Shown piece after piece: positions 12,390-22,489 of a stretch of DNA of 64,000 nt (positions are counted from its first letter, which is position 1; every line of letters starts with the position of its first letter). The notes below the pieces were generated by a model. It made no database searches and was not told the origin of the DNA. It saw only the letters and a list, made by a program, of their open reading frames with translations. The position numbers and the translations under genes were made by a program. The DNA is from Aquanectria penicillioides (lineage: Eukaryota; Ascomycota; Sordariomycetes; Hypocreales; Nectriaceae). The stretch is taken from assembly GCA_003415625.1 (NCBI GenBank), contig PYIU01000009.1, positions 2,728,001 to 2,792,000 of the forward strand, in the 5' to 3' direction.

Positions 12390-13058
12390 CGTCGGGACGA
12401 CGACATACAGCAGCGTGCGCTGCGGAGAGCGCTAGGCGACGTGCTGCTGAAACGGTCCGACGACACACACCTGATCCCAGCCCCGCGGTCACGATGTCGT
12501 TTGAAGCTGCAACCCCAGAATGGCCGGATAAACACCGCGAGTCATCCGGATCATTGTGGCACCAATCAACCCACTCGGCTGCTTCAAGTCGCAGGTTCAT
12601 GACGAGATGCATCTGCCATGCGACCGCCCTTGTCCCATCCCTGCTAGGCTTGTCGGCTCGACGCCCCACACGAAACTCTTCGTGCCGATCGGGTCTCCTC
12701 ACATGAGCCGTAGACTTCTCCAACTTTTCCCCGCATGAGGCCAACGCCACCAAACATTTGTGGCGGCTTCAACGTGTGAATGCTGCGCTCGTCGAAGCGG
12801 ACGGACGTGGCATCATGCCGTTGGGGGGTCCTTGACGGAGTCGCTGATGGAGTCCCCGCGGGGGGAAGAAAGTGGGCAGTACGCGAACAATTGGAATATC
12901 TTGGCCGCTGTTCCCACTTGAGCAGCCTGTCTCAATTCCATCTCATCTTCCAAACTTCCTTCTAGTGCTCTACAGTTGTGGCTTACGTGTTTCAACGTCC
13001 ACCTTGTACAAAGCAAAAAAAAAAGAAGAACAGAAGAAACCTATCGTCCATAGACAAA
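12390..13058. other. Intergenic region with aldolase promoter
   Basis: No gene was seen. The last 100 bases form a typical C/T- and A-rich fungal leader before the aldolase ATG. The word TTGGGGG at 12821-12827 is the reverse complement of CCCCCAA, which fits the CCNCCAA site described for the galacturonate regulator GaaR of Aspergillus. A match this short can occur by chance. Confidence 0.45.
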
Positions 13059-14086
13059 ATGGGCTCAATTGCTGCCACCAAGGGCAAGGCTTACCCGCCC
13101 GGAATCCACGTGCCTTCATTGACCTGGTTCCGCGACGATGCCACCCAGGAGATTGACTGGGATCTCCAGAAGCAGCACATTGAGTTTTTGATCAGCTCTG
13201 GTCTTGACGGCAGTACGTGCTGCGCAATTGCTTTTGCCCGAACCTGATAGCTAACAAAGCCGCAGTTGTCATTGCCGGAACCAACGGCGAGGCCGTCACC
13301 CTCTCCGCCGACGAGAAGGCCCAGCTTGTGCGCACCACTCGCGAGATTGCGGCTCAAGTTGGCCGCCCCGATGTCACTATTACCCTGGGCACCTCCGGCC
13401 ACAGCACCCGAGACGTCGTCGCCGAGACGCGCCTGGCCAAGGAGGCCGGTGCCGACTTCGTGCTCGTGCTCGTCCCCAGCTACTTCCACTTCGCCATGAC
13501 CCAGGACGCCATCGTCGCCTTCTTCGAGGAGCTCGCCGGCGTGAGCCCCCTCCCCATTGTCATTTACAACTTCCCCGGCGTCGTCGCCGGCCTCGACGTC
13601 AACTCGGAGATGCTGGAGCGCCTGGGCCAGCACCCCAACATTGTCGGCGTGAAGCTGACCTGTGGCGGCATCGCCAAGGTGGCCCGCGTTACGGCCCAGT
13701 ACAAGCCCGAGGACTTTGCTGCCCTGGCTGGCCAGAGCGACTGGCTCGTCCCCGCACTGTCTGTGGGTAGCACCGGTGTCATCACTGGCGTGGCCAACCT
13801 CTTCCCCAAGGTTTGCATGCAGATCTACGACCTGTACAAGGCCGGCAAGGTGCAGGCGGCCGAGGCTGCCCAGCTGGAGCTCGCAAAGATGGAATGGGGC
13901 TTCGCCAAGGGCGGCATCAACGGCACCAAGTGGGTGGTGGCCAAGCTGCGAGGCTACCCGTTGGAGAGCTGCCACTGCCGACGACCTTACCCCAGGTACA
14001 GCGACGAGAGCAAACAGGCGTGGATCCTGAAGGTTGTGGAGCCTCTTGCGGCAACCGAGCAGGGCCTTGCAACGAGGGGGGCGTAA
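13059..14086 (+). CDS. lga1: L-threo-3-deoxy-hexulosonate aldolase (DHDPS/DapA family)
   Basis: Two exons (13059-13212, 13266-14086; intron 13213-13265) encode 324 residues, the usual length of the family. This TIM-barrel lyase shows the substrate-loop motif GTNGEAVTLS (near residue 56), the YNFPG motif around the catalytic Tyr, and the Schiff-base Lys in GVKLTCGG. In fungi this subgroup (LGA1 of Trichoderma, GaaC of Aspergillus) splits 2-keto-3-deoxy-L-galactonate into pyruvate and L-glyceraldehyde, the third step of D-galacturonate catabolism. Closely related fungal proteins act on other 2-oxo acids (for example 4-hydroxy-2-oxoglutarate or dihydrodipicolinate-like substrates), so the symbol rests on resemblance. 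A regulator gene upstream and a permease downstream on the same strand fit a sugar-acid role. No mitochondrial targeting sequence is evident, which fits a cytosolic enzyme. Confidence 0.85.
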
Positions 14087-14674
14087 GCGTAGCATGAATA
14101 GAGGTGGATGGCATGACTGCTTCTGTACCGATAGACACATCACACATACATACCACATAGAAAAGCCCCCCCCTGGGAGGGAACGCCCTTGGAAGGGGGG
14201 TGGACTGCCAAGGAACGGCACTACGAACGAATATGGAATGAACGACATGCATGCATTGTAACTTACCGCGTCGTCGGGTCCTCCCTAGCTGTGAAGGTGA
14301 AGAAGACGGTGACCGTCATGCGGCTGAAGCGGGAAGCGACTCGAACCACACTCACCCAGACACTCACACACGTCTATACACGTATACATAGTGTTGGAAG
14401 AAAAGTGACGTCTCGTCTCCATGTTCTAGATGCACCTGGAGGAAAGGAACATTCGGACATTGGCCGAAGAGAGCGAGCGGTCAATGGCTTGAGCAAGTCG
14501 AGTTTGTTTTCCGATGACGGGGCTCAGTTGAATGAGACGATGGGCGACTGATGGCCGGAGCCGTCCATCGGCAATGTGCAAGTCGTCTGATGGGGGCAAA
14601 CCTGGCGGTTGGGTTTGTCATTCAATCGTCGAACGGCTATCGCGTGTAGGCTGTTGTAGGGTTCGTTGACGCCC

Positions 14675-14702
14675 TGCCTACCTTGCGTCCGTAAGGTAGG
14701 CA
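14675..14702. repeat. Perfect 10-bp inverted repeat with 8-base loop
   Basis: TGCCTACCTT and AAGGTAGGCA are exact reverse complements separated by GCGTCCGT. It could form a hairpin in RNA or be a relic of a short repeat. It lies about 590 bp beyond the aldolase stop, too far for an ordinary 3' processing signal. Confidence 0.7.
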
Positions 14703-15271
14703 TGAAGAAAGAGTACCTAATCATGCACACTGAAGAAAGCAATGTTCCTATTCGGGCGTGTATTCCTAAAGCGGAAGACACTGTTCCGACGGCCAAATTG
14801 GACCTGGCAAGCATTACAATCCAACAACAACTGAATTTTCTTTTCTTTTTTTTCTTTTTCTTTCTTTTTTTATCAATCTAGTATGTCTTGGTCGATGAGA
14901 GTCCTCGGCATTCGCAAATGTCGAAGCCTCACCTCGTTAATGGAGAGCATTGATTGACGGTTTGTTAGTGAGATTGGTTCGAGTCAGCTCCAACTAAGGC
15001 GTATCCCGTCACAAGTCATACTACATACTAGGCTGGACTAGCCTTGCAAAAAACTCTGCTCTCCTGTCCGCCCTTTCAGGCCATTGAAGGCTTGAGTCTT
15101 TTGCTTTTCGCAGCCCTTTCCGTGCGGTTGGCGAGTTCTCAACAGTCATAGATTCGTCGTCCTTGTCCCCGTGCGCACAATGTATACGTATCCGTGATCA
15201 TCCGCGTCATCGGCTTGGGCTTCCCTTGGCATCCCTCCAAATCTCCACCCGTTCCCTGGCGCCTCCTCCGC

Positions 15272-15330
15272 TATAGCACCAGCACCAGCACCATAGCACC
15301 ATAGCACCATAGCACCATAGCACCACTGTA
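15272..15330 (+). repeat. ATAGCACC tandem repeats
   Basis: Five tandem ATAGCACC units (from about 15292) are preceded by three AGCACC units. This is a simple minisatellite in non-coding DNA. Confidence 0.85.
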
Positions 15331-15570
15331 TGAAAAGCGCGAGTGTGTCCCGTCGGGTGGAAACCCTCCAATCGCTGGCCTCGCTCGCGTCGGCTCGCAT
15401 CTCGGGTGCCTGACTCTCCAACGCTGCCCATGGCCATCGTCTCAAAACCATCCGTTCAGAGATTCAGACGGTCGGCTCCCGTCGCAAACGTCGCCTTGTG
15501 CGTCATGTGCTCGATCGAACCCATGAAGCGAGTGGCGCATCTCCTCGTTCTCGTGAGCATCGTGCCCCCG

Positions 15571-15650
15571 GTCGCCCACAGCTGGCGACAGGTGCCCACA
15601 GTTGGTTACAGGTGCCCACAGTTGGTTACAGTCGCCCACAGTCCCGAGCT
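15571..15650 (+). repeat. 20-bp tandem repeat, four units
   Basis: Four head-to-tail 20-bp units start at 15571, 15591, 15611 and 15631. The two central units are identical (GGTGCCCACAGTTGGTTACA) and the outer ones are diverged. The repeat lies about 600 bp upstream of the permease gene. Confidence 0.85.
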
Positions 15651-16251
15651 GCAATGCCGTTTGGGCTTCTCCAACTCCTCCACCCTGGCAAACCATCCCC
15701 AGATTTCTCCCCACTTTCTCTCCACACACACCCCTGGTTTCCATCTGTCTCCGGTTTCTCTGGACCGGGTGGCAGCCTGTTTGCACTGCAGCTGTCGTCC
15801 TGGAGAGCACTCTGATCGCTCTGTCACTGCTGCTGTAGTGGTTGCCCCCCCCCTTGACTTCTCTGCTTAGGCCCCCTCCTCCCCGAACCGAGACCGCCGT
15901 TCTGCGACCGCGCACACCCCGGATTCCTGGATTTCCCCCCAATGCGGAATCCCCGCAGGCGAGGACCACGGCCCATGGGGTTCGACGGATGCTCAGGATA
16001 AATATCAGCGCTTCGTCGCGTTCTTCCGGGGTTGGTTATCGAGCTGGCTACACCAGACTTTTGGCACATCCAGACCGGCAAGGATCGCCAGACAACGAGG
16101 AGTCAATTGCAGATTGATCTTCTTTAAAACGTCCATTCGCCCGCCTGCAGGAAGAGTTTGATCATCGCTCCTCTGCTCTGTTTCCGGTCCGGCAAGTCTC
16201 TCGAGCTTTGACGTCTTACCCGTCTCATCACCAATCACAACCACAATCACA

Positions 16252-18308
16252 ATGGGTGGCTTCCGCGCTGTCGAGGATCGCCCAACGCCCAAGGAGGTGT
16301 ACAACTGGCGTCTGTACACCGAGGCGTCAGTCATTGCCACGGGCTCTCTGCTGTAAGTCTTTGCGACACCGTTCGGGCCTTCAGAGGGGGTCGAGGTTCT
16401 AACTCCGAATAGCTTCGGCTACGATGGTGCCTTTGTCGGTACCACCATTGCGCGAAAGAGCTTCAAGACCGACTTCGACATCAACGACAAGAACTCCTCC
16501 GACATCTCCTCCAACATTACCTCCGCCTTCCAGGCTGGTGCCTTCTTCGGCGCCATCTTCTGCTTCCTCAGTACGATGCTCCAATCTTGCCTCCAAGGGA
16601 AAACTCATCAGCTAACAATGGACTTTACACAGTCACTGAAAAGGTCGGCCGAAAGTGGGCTCTCCAGATCAATGTCGCCGTCTTCCTCATCGGTGCTATC
16701 CTCATGACCGCCGCTACCAACCAGCTGTCCTACATCTGTAAGATCCGATCCCTTGCAAACAGCCAAAGCCGCAATCTCTAACAGCCGCAGATGCTGGCCG
16801 TGCTCTCACCGGCATCGCGTGCGGTGCCATCACCGCCACCGTCCCCAGCTACATCGCCGAGCTTTCCATCGTCTCCATCCGAGGTATCCTGACCGGTCTC
16901 TTCGAAGTCGCCTACCAGATTGGTTCCCTTGTGGGCTTCTGGATCAACTATGGCATCAACCAGCACATGGATCCCACCGCCGCCATCAGCTGGCGCGTGC
17001 CCATGGCTGTTCAGATCATCCCCGCTGGTATTCTCTTCGTTGGTGGCTTCTTCCTCCACGAGAGCCCCCTTTGGCTGATGCGCAAAAACCGCGAGGAGGA
17101 GGCCACACAGGCGCTCGAGTGCTTGCGAAAGCTTCCCCGTGATCATACTTGTGAGTTTGAGCCCGCCAACAACTCTATGCGCCTCGAAATAGCTAATCTG
17201 TGGCCTATAGACCTTCAGGAGGATATTGAGATGATCCGAAGCCGTCTCGCTGATGAAGCCGTCATTGCCAGCAGGTTCGGCACTGGTCCCTGGGCTTTCT
17301 TCCGTGGTGCTCTCTCTGAGCTGTCCCGCAAGGGCATGTGGAACCGTGTCGTGCTCGTCTTCTGCTCTTTTGCTCTGCAGAACATGTCTGGAGCTGCTGG
17401 TATGTCCCCCGATTCATGATTCGACAGCCAAGTCTAACTCTGAAACAGCCATCAACTACTACTCCCCTACTCTTTTCGGCTCTCTCGGTATCAGCGATGT
17501 CTCTCTCTACACTGGTATCTACGGACTTGTCAAGGGTAAGACCACCGATTCTCATTTTCAAACCCAATGCTGACAACTTCATAGCTGTCGCCTCCATCAT
17601 CTTCTACGGTGCTCTCATTGATGTCTGGGGACGACGCAACCCTACCATCATCTCGTCCATTGCTTGCTCTACCTGCCTGTGGATCGTCGGTGCCTACGTC
17701 AAGATTGGCCACCCTGCGGATATCATCAAGGCCGGCAAGGAGCTGTCCCCATCCACCGCTGCCGGTGGTAAGGCTGCCACTGCCATGATCATGATCTACT
17801 CCGTCTTGTAAGTCTCAGAAGCCGCTACAATTAAAAAAACATCACTAACCAGATCCCCTAGTTGGTCTTTCGGTCTGAACGGTATCCCCTGGATCGTCTC
17901 TGCCGAGATCTTCCCCGGCGCTCTGCGAAACTTGACTGGTACCTACGCCGCCATGGTCCAGTGGCTGACCCAGTTTGCCATCACCAAGGCTCTGCCCTAC
18001 ATCTTCAAGTCCTTTGCCTACGGCACCTGGTTCTTCTTCGCCTGCTGGATGCTCATCGCCTCCATCTGGGCCTTTGTCTTCCTCCCCGAGACCAAGGGAC
18101 GCACCATCGATGAGATGGACGCCATCTTGTACGTTTTGACCTGCACTCCTTTTTTTTTTCTTTTTTTTTTTTTTTTTTTTTTTGATATTCTGGCCACTAA
18201 CAATTTTGCAGTGGTTATGTTCACGACCGAGCCCCCAGCAGCACTGACGAGATGGCCAAGGCTGCTGACAAGGCCTCCGCTATTGAGCACACTGAGGAGC
18301 GAGTATGA
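16252..18308 (+). CDS. MFS sugar/quinate permease (SP family)
   Basis: Nine exons join to 528 residues, typical of the family. Introns are 16353-16412, 16571-16632, 16738-16790, 17151-17210, 17400-17448, 17536-17584, 17808-17861 and 18129-18211; every junction keeps frame. Sugar-porter signatures are present: GYDGAFVGTT in helix 1, EKVGRKW after helix 2, GRALTGIACG, PSYIAELS, HESPLWLMRK before the central loop, and PETKGRTIDEMD at the end. The protein resembles fungal quinate permeases (QutD) and the related galacturonate carriers such as Neurospora GAT-1. I infer a plasma-membrane proton symporter for an acidic sugar or quinate. Its position about 2.2 kb after the aldolase gene, on the same strand, favours galacturonate. 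The last intron carries a poly-T tract (18150-18183). Confidence 0.92.
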
Positions 18309-19657
18309 AATGATGAAATTAGGTGATGAATTGGATTGTATAATACGAGGGATGTTGGTAAATACGGAGCGAGACGATGTCGTCCATGGCGGCCCGAAAA
18401 TGGCCCCGATTGTTGGAGATGGAGCGGCTTGCTGAGCTACATTCGATAATACCCATAGTAGCCAACAAAGTAATGATGAGACAACACCGGAGTTCCCGAG
18501 ACATAGTTAGTGACCTGTGTTACCGATGTTTCTTTGAATGATACTTGGTACTGCTAACACGTGGACGCTGAACAAAGAGAGCCTATGCCACGTGGATGCG
18601 CCCCTTTGAAAACAGTTCCGTGTTCTTTATGAGATGGAACTTCTGCATGCGTAATCATAGAATGATGCCTCATCTCTTTGTTGCAGATGCGTCGGAGGGT
18701 GTTCAGCAGTCTTGGCGCCCTCAGGGGCTCGTAGATGAAAGAATTATAATGCACAACCTTGCTCTTGACTTTCACGACAACGGATTCTGGAACACCATTG
18801 TTTTTGCAAGATTTCGTCGAAATCTGTTTGTCATCTCACTTGTATGAAAATGGCTGCTGTTGGGTTACACCAGAGGCCGCCGCTACACCAAAATCACTCG
18901 GGAAACTATCGAGGAAATTCACCACCTTATGGGAAACGAGCTGGACCTTTCCCTCATTCCAGAGGAGCCCCGGCCAAAACTACGCCAACTCTCTCAATTT
19001 CCCATGACGATATAAAATCACCACGAGACAACTCGCCATACACCTCGCATTCAGGCGGAAATGTCTGGATGGGGGGCTTCGGGTATCCAATGCACTTTGC
19101 GAGGACAAGTCTAGGCGAGGGTCCAAGCGGCGGTTTGCCCGAAATTACATATGAACCGGAACCTCTGGAGCCGATGTTTGATCTCGAGCAACACTTGGAT
19201 CCGTTGCCCTCTCCTAGAGCCGAACCACAACCAGAAATGACGGCAGCGGAAACCTCGACAAGATATACACCGCTGCAGTGCCGGGCACAAGCCGGCAAAT
19301 CTTTGCCATCCTGGAAGATGAAGGTGCTGAGGCAGCTTGCGCCGGGAATCAAACCTGGGGAGGAATACGGAATGGTTGAAAGCACCACGTGGGCTGCGGG
19401 GGACGACGGGGAAATTAAACCAACAAAACACACAGGCTACGTCACTATGGCTTGGCACTAGAAGCATGTATTTCCTTGACAGAACCGCCATGTCAAAGGC
19501 AAGGCAGCAGTTTTGAGGCACAGCACATGTCATATGCAAGATGCAGCGCTTCAATCGCATGGTGGGACGCTAAAGAACTGCCGTGAAGACGCGATTGGGT
19601 TGGGCCAGGTGCCGAGAGTAGACAAACGGGTTTGATGGGTGCGTTCTGCGTTATACG
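18309..19657. other. Intergenic region with a weak ORF
   Basis: This contains the 3' flank of the permease and an uncertain 205-residue open frame, listed separately. In another frame near 18850-19005 there is a protein-like stretch (YTRGRRYTKITRETIEEIHH) that ends at a stop. It may be the remains of a gene. The 3' end of the next transporter gene follows on the minus strand. Confidence 0.35.
18844..19461 (+). CDS. Doubtful hypothetical ORF
   Basis: This is an open frame of 205 residues with no recognised domain. It is rich in Pro, Glu and Thr, with EITYEPEPLEPMFDLEQHL in the middle, and has no signal peptide or membrane segment. It has no introns, and its first 30 residues overlap a second protein-like frame, so it may be a decayed gene or chance. 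Length is the main evidence for it. Confidence 0.25.
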   Translation: MKMAAVGLHQRPPLHQNHSGNYRGNSPPYGKRAGPFPHSRGAPAKTTPTLSISHDDIKSPRDNSPYTSHSGGNVWMGGFGYPMHFARTSLGEGPSGGLPEITYEPEPLEPMFDLEQHLDPLPSPRAEPQPEMTAAETSTRYTPLQCRAQAGKSLPSWKMKVLRQLAPGIKPGEEYGMVESTTWAAGDDGEIKPTKHTGYVTMAWH

Positions 19658-21017
19658 TCAGTTGCCAGAAGACTTGTTCCCTGTATCCACCACCACCATC
19701 TCCACCTCCACCACACTAGCGACGTGGGCGTCCAATCTGGGCTGGTTCTTCCATTGTCGGGCAGGGATCCCGTCGCGGAAGAAGCCATTGATCTCCTCAA
19801 TGCTCCGCCCCGTCACCTCGCCCACGCAGAAGTACACATAGGCCCAGGTCACAAAGCACAAGCCGGTATACACGAAGCCCGTCCTGGGCCCCAGGCCGGC
19901 CGAGTAGTACAGGTACGGCAGCGTGAAGACGGTCGCCCACACCGTCACCCAAAAGGCCGCCACGGCCACGGCATAGATCTTGTTTCGATTTCGACCGACC
20001 GCCATTTCGGACGCCTACAAAAACGGGGTTGTTGTTAGCGAGGGCAGATCTCGTCCCAAAGGCAGCAAGACTTGAGAGAGTGTGAAAAAGCAACAGCAGG
20101 AGCAGCAGCAGCAGCAGCAGCGAATGCAATGTGTGTAAGACGCTTACAATGGTCCAGCCAAGAGGCCCCCATGCAAAGTTGAATGCCACAATCTCGACAA
20201 TGACAAAGCTAATAATGACTTTTCCCACGGTCTCGCTCGGCGTCCCTCCCGGGATGCCCAAGCAACCAACCGCGAAGATGGACGTGGTCATGATCCCGGT
20301 CGTGATCATGAGCAGAGGCCGCCGCGGCAACTTGTTGGCCAATAGGACCGCCGCCAACACAACAAAGACTTGGATGATAAAGACAATCAGTGTCATCAAG
20401 AAGGGGTCGCTTAGGCCAATGGCCTTGGAAAACACGGTGCCAAAGTAGTAGAACCACTGGATGCCGTTGATCTGCTGCGCGACCAGCGCCCCCGCGCTGT
20501 AAACCACCTTGCGCCGCTCGACGGGGTCCGTCACGAGCTGCGCCCATGCGCCCATGGCTTCGCCGGCGCTCTCCGTCTGCAGATCGTCCTCGATCTTTCG
20601 AACCACAGGGTCCGGGTCGTACTCCTCGTCCTCGCGGTGCAGATGGCGCAATGCCCTGGCGGCATCTTGCGCGCGGCCCTTGCGGAGGAGCCAGCGGGGA
20701 GACTCGGGCACCCACCAGATGCCCAGCAGGATCATCGATGGGAACAGCAGCTGGAAGCCGATTGGGAAGCGGTAGGCAAATGTAGTCTGGTTGTTGACCA
20801 CGCCGCGATTGATCGCCGCCGCTATGATTTGGGACACGGACAGGGTCAGTTGCCAGCACATCAGCAGGGGTCCGCGAAGGGACTCTGGAGCGATTTCCTG
20901 TCCAGCGAGGCAGCCATGTGTTAGCGCTTTTTTTCTTTTTTTCTGTTCTGTTTTTTTTTTCTTTTTTTCTTTTCTTTTTTGGTTGCAATCTTAACTAGTA
21001 CGTAGCTACTCATGAAT

Positions 21018-21062
<45 letters not shown>

Positions 21063-21619
21063 ATGGGTGTGCGTGGTGACTTACTCCCATGTACAACGGC
21101 GAAGTAGCTGAGAAGTTACCAACACCAAAGCCGAGCACAGCGCGCCCGGCGGTCATGAGCGCGCCGCTCGACGTCGTGGCGAGTTGCATAGTCACACCGA
21201 CTATTATAGTTACGGTGCCTATCAAGAAGACGCCCTTGCGGCCAAGCACGTCGTTCAGGGGAGCCGCCGAGAGTGATCCGAGCAACTCACCGAGGTTTAT
21301 CATGGATGTCATGATGGATAGTGTAGCGGGCGGAATCTCGTACTCGCCATTTTCGTCGAGGCGGCCGAAGTGTCGAAGGAATACATCTTGGGAGAGCCTC
21401 GTGTCAGTCCGAATCTAAGCTTGCTTGCAGCCAGTTGTCTTTGAAGATATAAAAAAAAAACAGACAGCCGCTTGGTTGTCATCACTCCAAGGTACTGCTA
21501 TATAACGCACCCAGAGTTGACACGCCGTTAAAGTAGACGCCATCGTAGCCATATAAACAAGCCCCTAGTGCCGCGAAGCCGCAAAACAGCCACACGTAGG
21601 GATGCTTGATGTAGCCCAT
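19658..21619 (-). CDS. MFS sugar transporter (SP family)
   Basis: Four exons on the minus strand (21619-21511, 21386-21085, 20897-20148, 20014-19658) join to 505 residues. Helix 1 carries LYGYDGVYFNGVSTLD. NDVLGRKG follows helix 2, and GRAVLGFGVG, APESLRG, WWVPESPRWLLRKGR and INGIQWFYYFGT are present; the last is the QLSGIN-like helix-7 motif of hexose and disaccharide carriers. VGEVTGRSIEEINGFF near the end replaces PETKG. Substrate class is inferred: the gene is divergent from a GH32-like glycosidase and near a regulator, so a fructose-containing sugar such as sucrose is plausible. Intron 2 (21084-20898) holds a TG microsatellite and T-rich tracts. The ATG at 21619 gives a very short N-terminal tail before helix 1. 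A longer N-terminus from an upstream exon is possible. Confidence 0.9.
21020..21061. repeat. TG microsatellite in a transporter intron
   Basis: About 20 uninterrupted GT units lie in the second intron of the minus-strand transporter. The length is likely to vary between strains. Confidence 0.95.
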
Positions 21620-22489
21620 CGCTCGGGAAGGGGAGGCTGGCTCTCCCTTGGGACTCTCACCCAGCCAAGCCTATCGCTTCGATTGCCGGTAGTTATCTCT
21701 TCGTATCCTGGCCAAGGAGGAGGGGAGGCGCTCTGGTGAGGCGACGACACCGCCGTAGCGTCTGGATAGACCCGGCGCGATGCCAACTTAGACTGACACT
21801 GACACTGACACTGACACTGACACTGACACTGACAGTTCGAGCGAGGCGCAAGTGACGGTGATGGGGCGAGTGTCCACACAAAACCTCGGATTCTTTGTCG
21901 TTCTTGGTTTGATTCAGCAGCCCCGGATTCAAGGCGAGTTGCGGTTCCGAAGTGCCTCCTCTGAGCCCTCTCTCTCCATCCCTCTCTCGCTCCCCTTACG
22001 TCCGCGGCGCCGGTTTGGATCCATCCGTCTCGTTCGGCGGCGGGTCTCCAGCAATAAGGTTTGTGGTAAATGGAGCGATTTTGCATCCCTTCAGGGCTAC
22101 GCCTTGCCGCTTGGGGAAGGCCGCGCGCCGAGGCCAAGGTCGCGATGACGGTCTGGCCGAAGAAGTTGGCAAAATGCAGTCACACGTGAGATGCCGTCGG
22201 CGTGGGGATTTTCAAAGTGTTTTGGGCGGTGCCGAGGGAGAGGGACCAGGCGAGTTGGGGCCATGGGGGTAATTTGCCCGGGCCAGAAAACGTTTATAAG
22301 CCATGTATACCTTTTTTTTTGGTGTTTGCGAGCTGGGCATTGGCTTGGAGTTAAGTATAATAATAGCCCGCGAAACCTTGAAATTGGCATTGGAATTTCT
22401 TGCTTCAGGATGGCCGACGACGTCCTGGATTGTTCATCATCCTCTTCGCCAGCTGGGACGGGAGGCACGGCGACTCGAGTTGATGCACC
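21620..22489. promoter_or_regulatory. Divergent promoter of the transporter and GH32-like genes
   Basis: About 870 bp separate two start codons on opposite strands, so both genes may share control elements. It holds a TGACAC hexamer repeat (21793-21835), a TATA-like TATAAG at 22295-22300 about 195 bp before the glycosidase ATG, and CGG-containing words (TTCGGCGGCGGG near 22032) that could bind a zinc-cluster protein. A GTGGGG word at about 22202 fits the CreA consensus. All are assigned by sequence resemblance. Confidence 0.45.
21793..21835. repeat. Hexanucleotide repeat (TGACAC)n
   Basis: Seven tandem copies of a six-base unit lie within the divergent promoter. Variation in copy number would change the spacing of upstream elements for both genes. 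Confidence 0.95.

Larger units (their letters stand above)
14087..16251. other. Intergenic region with short tandem repeats
   Basis: Open frames up to 175 residues overlap on both strands but look like translations of repeats and C-rich promoter DNA. The region holds a 10-bp perfect inverted repeat (14675-14702), a T-rich tract (14836-14872), ATAGCACC repeats and 20-bp repeats. The word CCCCCAA at 15936-15942 lies about 310 bp before the permease ATG, next to GGAATCCCCGCAGG, a CreA-like site on the minus strand. Confidence 0.45.

Noticed and set aside
13091..14248. Minus-strand frame of 385 residues
   Set aside because: It is the antisense shadow of the aldolase gene, whose plus-strand motifs are unmistakable.
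15343..15969. 175-residue open frames on both strands
   Set aside because: They run through the 20-bp repeats and C-rich promoter DNA, overlap on both strands, and show no domain.
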